Translations under genes and position numbers: made by a program | Source of the DNA: Halalkalicoccus tibetensis | GTDB lineage: Archaea; Halobacteriota; Halobacteria; Halobacteriales; Halalkalicoccaceae | Assembly (NCBI RefSeq): GCF_037996645.1 | Contig: NZ_JBBMXV010000003.1 | Span: forward strand, 755,364 to 819,363 | Direction: 5' to 3' | DNA length: 64,000 bases | Notes under the pieces: model-generated | Databases searched by the model: none | What the model was told of the DNA's origin: nothing | The model's input: the letters and a program-made list of their open reading frames with translations, nothing else | Shown here: positions 26,103-34,555 of the stretch, piece after piece | How the letters are laid out: each line of letters begins with the position of its first letter | Numbering within the stretch: the first letter of the stretch is position 1

Positions 26103-27379
26103 GGACGTTCGGCCGCGATCCGCTCGATCGAGCCGACGAGCACGTCGACGGCGATCCCGAGGCTCTCCTCGTCGACGTCGAAGTGGGGGGTGTGGTGGCT
26201 GTCGGGGTGGTCCGTACCGACGACGAGATAGGAGGCGAGCCCGCCGGCCTCCTGGACCGCCTCCATGAGGAAGGTGGCGTCCTCGCTCGCGCCGAACTCC
26301 GCGCTCCTGAGGGGAGTGTCGACCCCGTCGGTCCCGGACGCGACGCCGTCGACGAGGGCCGCGAGCTCGGGGTCGCTGTCCGCGCGGGGCGACTCGCTGT
26401 GGACGTCGACGTCGACCTCACAGCCGTGCATCCGCGCGGCCGCCTCGAAGGTCCGCTCGAAGCGTTCCTTCATCGACTCCATCAGCCGGGTGGTCTCGCC
26501 GCGGACCTCCGCGGTGACCGAGACCTCCTCGGCGATGATGTTGCTGGTCGTCCCGCCCTCGACCCGGCCGACGTTCACCCGGGTCATGCCCTCGGCGTGC
26601 CGGGGGATCCCGTAGGCGTTGCTCACCGCCGTCGCCATCGCCTGGATTGCGTTCGCCCCCTCGTCGGGCTCCTTGCCCGCGTGGGCCGACCGGCCGTGGA
26701 TCTCGGCGTGTAGGTGGCTCATCGCGAGGGGCTTCTCGATCCCGGCGACGACCTCGCCGGTGGGATGGTCGAGCCCGACGTGGACACAGAGCAGGTACTC
26801 GATCCCCTCCATGTAGGGGCCCTCGGCCATCGGCCGCCCGCCGCCGCCGTCCTCCTCGGCGGGCTGGAAGAAGACGGTGAGGGTGCCCTCGAAGTCGCTC
26901 TCCTTCACTGCCTCGAGCACCCCGAGCCCGATCGTCATGTGGGCGTCGTGTCCGCAGGCGTGCATCACCCCCTCGTGTTCCGAGCGAAAGCCCTCGCGCG
27001 CCGGGAGGTGACCCTCGTCGGCGGCCTCCTCGATGAACAGCCCGTCGATGTCGACCCGCAGCCCGATCGAGGGGCCCTCGCCACACTCGAGGACGGCCAC
27101 ACAGCCCGTATAACCACCCTCACAGGCCGCGAGGACGTCCTCTCGCGCGCCGGCGGCACGCGCGCGCTCGAACCATCGCTCCAGCTCCTCGTCGTCCGGA
27201 ACCGCCATCCGTTCCTCGCCGTCCATCGCCTCGCGACCCACCGCGAGCTCGTCCACTCCCACCCGCTCGAGCTCGTCGACCAACAGGCTCGTCGTGTAGA
27301 ACTCCCGCCAGGCCGGCTCCGGATACCGGTGGAACGCCCGTCGCCACTCGACCAGCCGGTCGTGCATCACCCGTGCCAT
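26099..27379 (-). CDS. M20-family amidohydrolase (AbgA-like)
   Basis: 426 residues from MARVMHDRLVEWRRAFHRYPEP. M20 metal ligands are visible in HACGHDAHMTIGLGVLEAV and FQPAEEDGGGGRPM, with a dimerisation domain after LHAEIHGRSAHAGKEPDEGANA and the last ligand in TDHPDSHHTPHFDVDEE. Family members deacylate N-acyl amino acids, e.g. p-aminobenzoyl-glutamate. The ATG at 27379 is about 27 bp from a TATA (TTTTTAAG, minus strand, 27407-27414), a leaderless promoter. Beside doeA, it could remove acetyl from N-acetyl-diaminobutyrate in place of DoeB; that is an inference. Confidence 0.9.
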   Translation of the reverse strand: MARVMHDRLVEWRRAFHRYPEPAWREFYTTSLLVDELERVGVDELAVGREAMDGEERMAVPDDEELERWFERARAAGAREDVLAACEGGYTGCVAVLECGEGPSIGLRVDIDGLFIEEAADEGHLPAREGFRSEHEGVMHACGHDAHMTIGLGVLEAVKESDFEGTLTVFFQPAEEDGGGGRPMAEGPYMEGIEYLLCVHVGLDHPTGEVVAGIEKPLAMSHLHAEIHGRSAHAGKEPDEGANAIQAMATAVSNAYGIPRHAEGMTRVNVGRVEGGTTSNIIAEEVSVTAEVRGETTRLMESMKERFERTFEAAARMHGCEVDVDVHSESPRADSDPELAALVDGVASGTDGVDTPLRSAEFGASEDATFLMEAVQEAGGLASYLVVGTDHPDSHHTPHFDVDEESLGIAVDVLVGSIERIAAERP

Positions 27380-27403
27380 TCTCTCACAACGTCGTTGCTC
27401 CAC

Positions 27404-27475
27404 CCACTTAAAAATACACAGAAACCGTGGACGTCGAATACGAAGACTTTAGCGCGGGGCGTCCGATCGGGGGGA
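27404..27475. promoter_or_regulatory. Divergent promoter of amidohydrolase and dehydrogenase
   Basis: A TATA-like element for the minus gene lies at 27407-27414 and one for the plus gene (GACTTTAG) at 27445-27452. Between them sits AACCGT (27423-27428), the half-site also seen in the other promoters of the cluster, well placed to control both directions. Confidence 0.5.
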
Positions 27476-28450
27476 ATGGTAGCCATGACCGAAGACACAC
27501 CGGACGTAGTGGTGTTGCGCGAGGGCACCGAGGGGCTCTCGACCGAACCGTACGCCGCGGAGCTACGCGAGCGACTGCCCGACCACGACGTGCGCCGGGC
27601 GGGGACGCCGAGCGAGGAGCGCGAACTGATCGAGCGCGCCCGGGTCGCCACCGGGGTGCGGATCGACGAGGCCCTCCTCGAGCGCGCCGAGGAGCTCGAG
27701 CTGTTCGCGTGTGCCTTCGCGGGCACCGAACACCTCCCGATCGAGGCGCTGCGCGAACGGGGCGTGGCGGTGACCAACGCCGGCGGGATCCACGCGCCCG
27801 GGCTCGCGGAGGGCGTCCTGGGGAACATGCTCGTCTTCGCCCGCCGGCTCCACGAGGGCTGGCGGCGCAAGGGTAACAGGGAGTGGCGTCACTTCCAGTC
27901 CGGCGAGCTCACGGACAGTACGGTGACGGTCGTCGGCCTCGGATCGATCGGGCAGGCGCTCGTGAAGCGACTGGAGGGCATGGAGGTCGACACCATTGGA
28001 GTGCGCTACTCGCCCGAAAAGGGCGGGCCGACCGACGAGGTGATCGGCTTCGAGGAGGATCCCCTTCACGACGCGCTCTCGCGCACCGACTACCTCGCGA
28101 TCGCCTGCCCGCTGACGGAGACGACGAGAGGGCTGATCGGCGAGGCGGAGTTCGCGACCCTGCCCCCCGAGGCGGTCCTGATCAACACCGCCCGCGGGCC
28201 GATCGTCGACACCGACGCGCTGGTCGGGGCGATCCAGACCAACTCCATCCGGGGCGCCGCGCTCGACGTGACCGACCCCGAGCCCCTCCCGCCGGAGCAC
28301 GTCCTGTGGGGCTTCGAGAACGTGTTGATCACCCCGCATACGGGCGGGCACACCCCGAAACACTGGGAACGACTGGCGGAGATCGTCGCCGGAAACGTCG
28401 GGGCCCTCGAGGAGGGCGACGAGCTCGAAAACCTCGTGGCGTCGCCCTAA
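27476..28450 (+). CDS. D-isomer-specific 2-hydroxyacid dehydrogenase
   Basis: 324 residues (or 321 from the ATG at 27485). The NAD-binding Rossmann motif is VVGLGSIGQALVKRLEGM, followed by the catalytic Arg in INTARGPIVDTDALV, the Glu near ALDVTDPEPLPPEHVL and the His in LITPHTGGHTPKHW. Enzymes of this family reduce 2-oxoacids to D-2-hydroxyacids or the reverse. It is divergent from the amidohydrolase and convergent with doeA (4-bp overlap). It has no counterpart in the bacterial doe operon, so its role in the cluster is open. Confidence 0.9.
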   Translation: MVAMTEDTPDVVVLREGTEGLSTEPYAAELRERLPDHDVRRAGTPSEERELIERARVATGVRIDEALLERAEELELFACAFAGTEHLPIEALRERGVAVTNAGGIHAPGLAEGVLGNMLVFARRLHEGWRRKGNREWRHFQSGELTDSTVTVVGLGSIGQALVKRLEGMEVDTIGVRYSPEKGGPTDEVIGFEEDPLHDALSRTDYLAIACPLTETTRGLIGEAEFATLPPEAVLINTARGPIVDTDALVGAIQTNSIRGAALDVTDPEPLPPEHVLWGFENVLITPHTGGHTPKHWERLAEIVAGNVGALEEGDELENLVASP

Positions 28451-29646
28451 ACCGGGAAGACCTTCTGGGGGAACGACGAGAACCGTTCCGCTCCGTTGGC
28501 GGTCACGCGGAACGACTCGCTGATCTCGACGCCCAGCTCGTCGGTCCAGATCCCCGGAATCATGTGGAAGGTCATGTTCTCCTTCAATACTGTCTCGTCG
28601 CCCGGTCGAAGGCTCGCGGTGTGCTCGCCCCAGTCCGGCGGGTAGCCGAGGCCCATCGAGTAGCCGATGCGGTCCTCCTTCTCGATGCCGTGTCTCGCGA
28701 TCGACTCGCGCCAGGCGAGCTCGACCTCCTCGCAGGTCACGCCCGGTTCCGCCCGATCGAGCGCCGCGTTCAGCCCCTCGACGACGACCTCAGAAACCCG
28801 CTTCATCTCGTCGGGCACCCCGCCGACCACGGCGGTCCGCGCGAGCGGCGAGTGGTACCGGTGGCGACAGCCCGCGAGCTCGACGATTACGGGGTCCCCA
28901 TCGGAGAAGGGCTCGTCCGACCACGTCAGATGCGGCGTCCCGGTGTGCTCGCCCGAGGGCATCAGCGGGACGATCGCGGGGTAGTCGCCGCCGAACGCCT
29001 CGGTGCCCGCGATCAGGGTGTGGTAGATCTCCGCCGCGACCGTGGACTCGGGGACGCCCTCGCCCATCGCGTCGATCCCCGCCTGCATCGCGGCCTCCGA
29101 GAGCTGGGTCGCCTGCTCGATCAGCTCGATCTCCCGGTTGGACTTCACCACGCGCACCCAGCTTACCAGGAGGGTGGCGTCCGAGAACGTCGCCTCCGGG
29201 AGCTCCCTCTGGAGACGCTGGTGGGACTTCGCGGTGTAGTAGTAGGCGTCCATCTCGACGCCGACGTGGGTGTCGCCCCGGCCCATCTCTTCGATCACCC
29301 GGGCGACGAAGTCCATCGGGTGTTTCCCGACCGGCGACTGGACGTGGTCGTCGCTGTAGGGCCGGATGTTGTCGTGGTCGATCCAGACGGTGGCTCTCGC
29401 GCCGTTCGCGTCCATCTGCCGGCCGACCCAGACGGGCTGGTCGTGGTCCAGCGAGACGATCAGCCCCTGATGGACGTAAAACGACCAGCCGTCGTAGCCC
29501 GCGAGGTAGTTCATGTTCGCAGGGTCGGTCACGAACAGGGTCTCGATCCCCTCCTCGCGCATGCGGTCTTTCGTTCGCTCCAGTCGTCGCTCGTACTCCG
29601 GTTGCTCGAACGGCTGCACGGTAATCACTAACGAGTGCCACGACAC
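28447..29646 (-). CDS. doeA: Ectoine hydrolase DoeA/EutD homologue (M24 fold)
   Basis: 399 residues from GTG 29646; GTGs at 29628 and 29619 are also possible and the promoter TATA (29656-29663) would suit 29628. Residues 50-60 (GYDGWSFYVHQ), QMDANGARATVW, FGGDYPAIVPLMPSG, and GYSMGLGYPPDWGEHTASLR match ectoine hydrolases far beyond general M24 similarity. The usual M24 metal ligands are replaced in IVELAGCRHRYHSPLAR; E256 is in the place of the Glu I recall as catalytic in EutD. The enzyme opens the ectoine ring to N-acetyl-diaminobutyrate. Specificity is inferred from homology. Confidence 0.88.
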   Translation of the reverse strand: MSWHSLVITVQPFEQPEYERRLERTKDRMREEGIETLFVTDPANMNYLAGYDGWSFYVHQGLIVSLDHDQPVWVGRQMDANGARATVWIDHDNIRPYSDDHVQSPVGKHPMDFVARVIEEMGRGDTHVGVEMDAYYYTAKSHQRLQRELPEATFSDATLLVSWVRVVKSNREIELIEQATQLSEAAMQAGIDAMGEGVPESTVAAEIYHTLIAGTEAFGGDYPAIVPLMPSGEHTGTPHLTWSDEPFSDGDPVIVELAGCRHRYHSPLARTAVVGGVPDEMKRVSEVVVEGLNAALDRAEPGVTCEEVELAWRESIARHGIEKEDRIGYSMGLGYPPDWGEHTASLRPGDETVLKENMTFHMIPGIWTDELGVEISESFRVTANGAERFSSFPQKVFPV

Positions 29647-29654
29647 GGCGCCGC

Positions 29655-29690
29655 CACTTATGTTTTCGTATACGAGAACAACGGAATCCG
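29655..29690 (-). promoter_or_regulatory. Promoter of doeA with CGTATACG palindrome
   Basis: The minus strand has CGTATACG (29667-29674) just upstream of a TATA-like ACATAA (29656-29662), and a related ATCCGTATAT on the plus strand at 29686-29695. Distance to the candidate starts fits a leaderless or near-leaderless mRNA separate from the upstream aminotransferase. Confidence 0.5.
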
Positions 29691-29694
29691 TATA

Positions 29695-31035
29695 TCAGGC
29701 CGCGTCGATCGCCTCGCGGAACAGCTCGATGCCGAGCTCGATCTCGCGTTCGGTGACGTCGAGCGGCGGCAGCAGTCGGATCGTGCTGTGGCCACAGCCC
29801 AGCGTGAGCAGCCCGCGCTGGAGGCCCGCCTTCACGACGGCGTTCCGGCGCTCCTTCGTGTCGAACTCGACGGCGAGCATCAACCCCTTCCCCCTGACGT
29901 CCTCGACGCCCTCGGGGTCGGCGTCGCGCAGTAGCTCCTGCACCTGCCGGCCGCGCTCGACGGCGTTCTCGAGCAGGTCGTGCTCGTCGATCGCGTCGAG
30001 GGTGAGAACCCCTTGGGCCGCCGCGACGAGATCTCCCCCGCCCCAGGTTGAGCCCAGGCGGTTCTTCTCCTCGGGGAAGACGTCCGAGCGGGAGATCGTC
30101 GCCCCCGATCGGAGCGCCTTCGCGCTGCAGATCACGTCGGGCTCGATCGAGTAGTGGTCGGCGGCCCACATCTCCCCGGTGCGGCCGACTCCCGACTGGA
30201 TCTCGTCGACGATCAGGTGGACGTCGTGGGTCTCACAGACGCGCTGGACTTCGTCCATGAACGCGTCGCTCGGGAACCGGTAGCCGCCGACGCCCTGGAC
30301 CGGCTCGAGGACCATGAAGGCGACCTCGGCGGGGTCCATGTAGCCCCGTTCGGGGTCGAGCATCCGCTCGAGCTGCGAGCGCCCGCCCGCGAAGAAGCCA
30401 CACGAACAAGTCGACTCCTCGCAGGTGCGGTCCTCGCAGAACGGGACGGTCCGCGTGCCGGCGATCTCGGGATAGGCGCGCGTGTAGACGTCGCCGGCGC
30501 GCGTCATCGAGAGCGTTCCGAGCGTCCGGCCGTGGAAGGCCCCGAGGAAGGTGATGCCGTACTTCCGTTCGGGGGTGTTCGCATACGAGATCTTCATCGC
30601 GTTCTCGATGGCCTCGGCCCCCGAGTTCGAGAGGAAGACCGTGTCCATGTCGTACTGCGAGGACGCCTCGACGAGCCGCTCCATCAGTTGGGCCGCCCCC
30701 GGGATCTCGGGATCCTCCGGGCCGCCCGCGGACCCGGCGTAGAAGTCCTGGCCGGCGATCTTCAGGGGATCGACGAGGTCGAACTCGGCCATTCGATCCG
30801 TTATCTTCGGGTTGTTGTATCCCAGCGGCGCGGCGCCGATGTGGCAGGTGAAATCGAGGAAGACGTTGCCGTCGAGGTCGGTACAGAACGGTCCCTCCGC
30901 CTCCCCCGAGACGTCCCACGCGAACTCGTGGGCGTGCTCGCTGGGCGCGGAGTACTGGTGGTGGTACTCGACCCATTCGCGCGTGCGCTCCCCGGGGAGC
31001 CGCCGAACGCTCGGCTCCGCGTTATCACGATCCAT
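29695..31035 (-). CDS. Class III PLP aminotransferase with cysteine-rich insert
   Basis: 446 residues. Class III motifs: LDGNVFLDFTCHIGAAPLGY, FLSNSGAEAIENAMKIS, LGAFHGRTLGTLSMTRA, LIVDEIQSGVGRTGEMW and the PLP lysine K306 in VICSAKALRSG. Between them is PFCEDRTCEESTCSCGFF, with C200, C205, C210 and C212 close together. This is unusual for the family and looks like a metal or Fe-S site. It lies upstream of doeA on the same strand, 48 bp away, and could be the diaminobutyrate transaminase step (DoeD-like). Lysine 6-aminotransferase is an alternative. Confidence 0.85.
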   Translation of the reverse strand: MDRDNAEPSVRRLPGERTREWVEYHHQYSAPSEHAHEFAWDVSGEAEGPFCTDLDGNVFLDFTCHIGAAPLGYNNPKITDRMAEFDLVDPLKIAGQDFYAGSAGGPEDPEIPGAAQLMERLVEASSQYDMDTVFLSNSGAEAIENAMKISYANTPERKYGITFLGAFHGRTLGTLSMTRAGDVYTRAYPEIAGTRTVPFCEDRTCEESTCSCGFFAGGRSQLERMLDPERGYMDPAEVAFMVLEPVQGVGGYRFPSDAFMDEVQRVCETHDVHLIVDEIQSGVGRTGEMWAADHYSIEPDVICSAKALRSGATISRSDVFPEEKNRLGSTWGGGDLVAAAQGVLTLDAIDEHDLLENAVERGRQVQELLRDADPEGVEDVRGKGLMLAVEFDTKERRNAVVKAGLQRGLLTLGCGHSTIRLLPPLDVTEREIELGIELFREAIDAA

Positions 31036-31135
31036 ACACAGGAACCGTATACATCGTTATTAACTCTTGTCGTCGGCGGGCGCGAGGGCGGGCGCTACCG
31101 GGTGGGGCCAGAACGGAAAAATCGAGAGGACTACC
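31036..31135 (-). promoter_or_regulatory. Promoter of the second aminotransferase
   Basis: Reading leftwards, a TATA-like GTTAATAAC (31056-31064) is followed by GTATACGGTT (31044-31053) close to the ATG at 31035, so an operator would overlap the transcription start. The rest of the gap down to the nrdJ stop shows nothing. Confidence 0.5.
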
Positions 31136-34100
31136 TCAGCACTCCGACCAACCGCAGGACTCGCAGGTCTTGCAGCCCTCCGAGTAGTAGAGCGTCATCG
31201 AGCCGCAGTCGGGACACTCGGGGCTCTCGCCCGCGTCGATGAGGTCCTGGGGGGCGCCCTCGCTCGCGTCCGATCCGCCGGAGTCGACGGCGGCCCCGCC
31301 GTCCGTCTCGGGGGCGTCGGGCTCCACCGAGCCCTCACCCTCGAGCTCGGTGAGGTTCTGCTGTTTGGGGTAGCCCCGCTCGATGTCGCCGTCGAGATAC
31401 CGGCGCAGCGCGGTGCCGATCGCGTCCGGAATGGAGTTGACCTGCTGGCCCTTGTCCCAGGCGACCTTCGGCGAGCGGATGCCCTGGAGCTCGCTCGCGA
31501 TCTCCTCGGGATCGACGCCCGACCGCAGCGCCGTCGAGATGGTCTTCGCGAGCGCCTCGGTGAAGCTCGCGGTGAACCCGCCCGAGTTGCCGATGTTGGC
31601 GAACAGCTCGAACGGCCGGCCGTTCTCGTCCTCGTTGATGTTGACGTAGAGCTTGCCGTAGCCCGTGTCGATGCGCTGGGTTACGCCGTGGAGCACGTCC
31701 GGCCGGGGGCGCTTCGTGGCGTACTGGCCCGATTCGCGGGTGATCTCGAGGTCGTCCTCGAGGACCGCGCGGACCTCCTCGTGGGTGAGGAACTCGTCGA
31801 TCCCGCCGAAGACCTCGCTGATCTGCTCGACGAGCGCTTCGGCGGCCTCCTCCTCGTCGGCGAACTCGGCGTTGTCCGCCCGCGTCGTGAGCACCTGCTT
31901 CGAGCGGGTGCCGTCGCGGTAGACGGTGACGCCCTTGCCGCCGTTGTCGTAGATGTAGCGGTAGACCTCCTCCATGTCCTCCTTCGAGGCGGAGTTGGGG
32001 AAGTTGCAGGTCTTCGAGATGGCGCTGTCGACGCCCCGCTGGCAGGCACACTGCACGGCGGCGTGGTCCTTGCCCGCGAGGTCCGACGTGACGACGAACA
32101 GCTCGCCGATGGCGTTGGGCACCGTCGAGAGCCCTTCGACGCCGTCGAACTCGTTGTTCTGCATCTGCTCCTGGGCCTCGTGCTTGACGGCCTCGACGTC
32201 GACGTCGTTGTCCTCTAGAACACGGAGGAAGTAGTCGTCGAACTCGACTAGCATCTCGTCGCCCTGGACGTCGTCGCTCACGTTCTTGTAGTAGGCGACG
32301 TTGTAGATCGGCTCACAGCCGCCCGTAGTGTTGCCGACCATCGAGGTCGTGCCCGTGGGCGCGATGGTCGTCGTGTTGTGGTTCCGGATGGGGTAGCCGT
32401 CGGCCCAGTCGTCGGCGTCCTCGCCGGTCTGGCGCTCGAACCACTCGCGATACTCGGTGGGGTTCGCGTACTTCGAGTCGGCCCAGTCCTCGAACGGGCC
32501 GCGTTCGCCCGCGAGCTCGTGGCTCGCGCGCTTCGAGCCGTGGTTGATGTGGGTCATCAGCTGGCCGGCGATCTCGTTGCCCTCTTCGCTGCCGTAGCGA
32601 ACGCCGAGCTGGATGTAGAGCTGTGCCAACCCCATGACGCCCAGCCCGATCTTTCGCATCTCCCTCACTTTCCGCTCGATCTCGGGCACCGGGAAGTCGG
32701 ACATCGTGACGACGTTCTCGAGGAACCGGGTGCCGAGCTCGATCCGGCGCTCGAACTCCTCGACGTCGATGGCCTCGTCGAGGTAGGCGTCGACCGCGGC
32801 CTCGAGCGAGTCGAACTCCGCGCCGTGCTCGTCGTGCCAGACCCGCCAGTCGGGCGCGTCGGTCGCCGCGAGCGTCGAGAGGTTGATGTGACCCAGGTTG
32901 CAGGCCTCGTACTCCTCCAGCGGTTGCTCGCCACAGGGGTTGGTCGCGAGGATGCGGTGGTCCGGGTTCTCCTCGACGTCGAAGGAGTGTTCCTTGTTGA
33001 CCCGTTCGAGGTAGATCACGCCGGGCTCGCCGTTCTCGTAGGCGCCGTCGAGGATGCGGTCCCAGATGAGCTCCGCCGGAATGGAGAGCTCCTCGCCGAC
33101 CTCGACGTGCTCGCCGAGGCCGTACCGGGAGTACATCTCCTTGGTCTCGGCGGTCGCGATGTGGGGCTCCTCCGTCCGGGGGTTCTCGAAGACGTACTCC
33201 TCGTCGTTGTACAGCGCCTCCATGAACCCGTCGGTGACCCCCACCGAGATGTTGAAGTTCGAGAGGTGGCCCTCGACGGCGTTACGGAGGTGTTTGGGGA
33301 CCTTGCCGTCGTCGTCGATCAGCTCGCGGGCTTCTTCGAGTGCTTCCGAGAAGGTGGTGTAGGTGTAGTCGTCGGGGTCGTTGAGCTTCAGCGTGTGGGC
33401 CAGCGAGACGTCCTTGTTCTTCGCGTGGATGAACTCGATGACGTCGGGGTGGCTGATCCGCATCACGCCCATCTGGGCGCCGCGTCGCGCCCCGCCCTGT
33501 GCGATCGTCTCGCACATCTGGTCGAACGTGCGCATGAACGTGATCGGGCCCGACGCGATCCCGCCGGTGCTTCCGACCGAATCGCCGTAGGGGCGTAGCC
33601 GCCAGAACGCATAGCCCATCCCACCGCCCGACTGGAAGACCTCGGCGGCCTCCTTTGCGGTCTGGTGGATGTCGCTGATGTCGTCGTCGGGCGAGTCGAC
33701 GAAACACGCAGAGAGCTGCTGGAGCTCGTCGCCCGCGTTCATCAGCGTGGGGCTGTTCGGGATGAACGAGAGCTGCTCCATCAGCTTCCGGAACTCGTCG
33801 GCCTTCTCCTCGACGTGCTCGCGAACCCCGCCGGGCAGCTCGGGGACGACCGTCTCGTAGGCGAACTTGTTGACGTTGTACACCGAGAGCTCGGCCTCGG
33901 CGTCGTCGTCCGCCGTCGTTCCGGCCCCGAAGACCTCCGCGGCGAGCTCGTCGCGCCGTGGGTGGTCGGGCTTGAGCTGGTCGGGCGAGACGGTGACCTC
34001 GACGTCGCGCTTCTCGGCCTCGAAGACGGCCTCGGCGAGCGCGATGTTCCGTGCGACGCGAACGAAGAGGTCCTCCTGGGACTCGACGAGCTCGCCGTCC

Positions 34101-34234
34101 GCGTCCTTGCGGAGATACCGGGCGGGGAGGATGTTCTCGTAGGCGTTGGCGGTCAGGCGCTCCTTCAGGGTCTCGCCCTCGGTACGCTTGACCGGGAGGG
34201 TGAGCTCCTCGGCGTCGAGGTCCGCGCGGCTCAC
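31136..34234 (-). CDS. nrdJ: Adenosylcobalamin-dependent ribonucleotide reductase (class II)
   Basis: 1032 residues. It makes deoxyribonucleotides using a B12-generated thiyl radical. Redox cysteine in QQLSACFVDSPDDD (about residue 176), active-site loop ATNPCGEQPLEEYEACNLG (about 430), APTGTTSMVGNTTGGCEPI, and a C-terminal cysteine-rich tail CPDCGSMTLYYSEGCKTC. An insert-like acidic stretch EEAAEALVEQISEVFGG is also present. No intein interrupts it, although many haloarchaeal nrdJ genes have one. GTG start 34234 overlaps the stop of a 26-codon upstream ORF. Confidence 0.95.
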   Translation of the reverse strand: MSRADLDAEELTLPVKRTEGETLKERLTANAYENILPARYLRKDADGELVESQEDLFVRVARNIALAEAVFEAEKRDVEVTVSPDQLKPDHPRRDELAAEVFGAGTTADDDAEAELSVYNVNKFAYETVVPELPGGVREHVEEKADEFRKLMEQLSFIPNSPTLMNAGDELQQLSACFVDSPDDDISDIHQTAKEAAEVFQSGGGMGYAFWRLRPYGDSVGSTGGIASGPITFMRTFDQMCETIAQGGARRGAQMGVMRISHPDVIEFIHAKNKDVSLAHTLKLNDPDDYTYTTFSEALEEARELIDDDGKVPKHLRNAVEGHLSNFNISVGVTDGFMEALYNDEEYVFENPRTEEPHIATAETKEMYSRYGLGEHVEVGEELSIPAELIWDRILDGAYENGEPGVIYLERVNKEHSFDVEENPDHRILATNPCGEQPLEEYEACNLGHINLSTLAATDAPDWRVWHDEHGAEFDSLEAAVDAYLDEAIDVEEFERRIELGTRFLENVVTMSDFPVPEIERKVREMRKIGLGVMGLAQLYIQLGVRYGSEEGNEIAGQLMTHINHGSKRASHELAGERGPFEDWADSKYANPTEYREWFERQTGEDADDWADGYPIRNHNTTTIAPTGTTSMVGNTTGGCEPIYNVAYYKNVSDDVQGDEMLVEFDDYFLRVLEDNDVDVEAVKHEAQEQMQNNEFDGVEGLSTVPNAIGELFVVTSDLAGKDHAAVQCACQRGVDSAISKTCNFPNSASKEDMEEVYRYIYDNGGKGVTVYRDGTRSKQVLTTRADNAEFADEEEAAEALVEQISEVFGGIDEFLTHEEVRAVLEDDLEITRESGQYATKRPRPDVLHGVTQRIDTGYGKLYVNINEDENGRPFELFANIGNSGGFTASFTEALAKTISTALRSGVDPEEIASELQGIRSPKVAWDKGQQVNSIPDAIGTALRRYLDGDIERGYPKQQNLTELEGEGSVEPDAPETDGGAAVDSGGSDASEGAPQDLIDAGESPECPDCGSMTLYYSEGCKTCESCGWSEC

Positions 34235-34311
34235 GCGCGCACCTCCGCGACACCGGTAGCGACGGACTGGCCTTCGATCTGACTGGATAGATGGTTTCGG
34301 CTACGTACCAT
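34231..34311 (-). CDS. 26-residue leader ORF coupled to nrdJ
   Basis: From ATG 34311 the minus strand reads MVRSRNHLSSQIEGQSVATG then VAEVRA and stops with TGA that overlaps the nrdJ GTG (GTGA). The arrangement is that of translationally coupled genes in this genome. The peptide has no recognised motif and may simply be a leader or a mis-set start; comparison of haloarchaeal nrdJ leaders would settle it. Confidence 0.35.
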   Translation of the reverse strand: MVRSRNHLSSQIEGQSVATGVAEVRA

Positions 34312-34555
34312 TTGTAACGGCAACCGAATACACAGCCAGTCCTATGAAGCTTTACTTTCCAGAAATGGGAATTGTGAAAGAATAACAGGGATGCCTCTGT
34401 CCATCAGAGTGGCGCCCCCCGTTCTCACCGCTCGTGAGAGGGTAGGGGCGGGGCCCACTATAACCTGTCCAAACCGGGGTGGAAGTGAACCGGCCGCCCG
34501 ACGCGCATCGCCCCTCGGCAAGAAAGCTTATTTATTCCTATACTAATGTGGAGTT
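34312..34555. other. Structured intergenic region upstream of nrdJ
   Basis: No protein gene. Two strong hairpins occur: CTCTG-TCCAT-CAGAG at 34395-34409 and TCTCAC-CGCTC-GTGAGA at 34423-34439, the latter extended by flanking C/G runs (GCGCCCCCC against GGGGCGGGGC). An A/T-rich element GCTTATTTATTCC at 34526-34538 is the promoter of the small membrane gene at 34556. A structured RNA or leader is possible. Confidence 0.45.

Noticed and set aside
26099..27379. Calling the amidohydrolase a true DoeB
   Set aside because: DoeB belongs to the AstE/AspA family; this protein has M20 motifs, so only functional analogy is possible.
34390..34480. Cobalamin riboswitch upstream of nrdJ
   Set aside because: I cannot find a B12-box-like core, and this riboswitch class is bacterial; only generic hairpins are seen.
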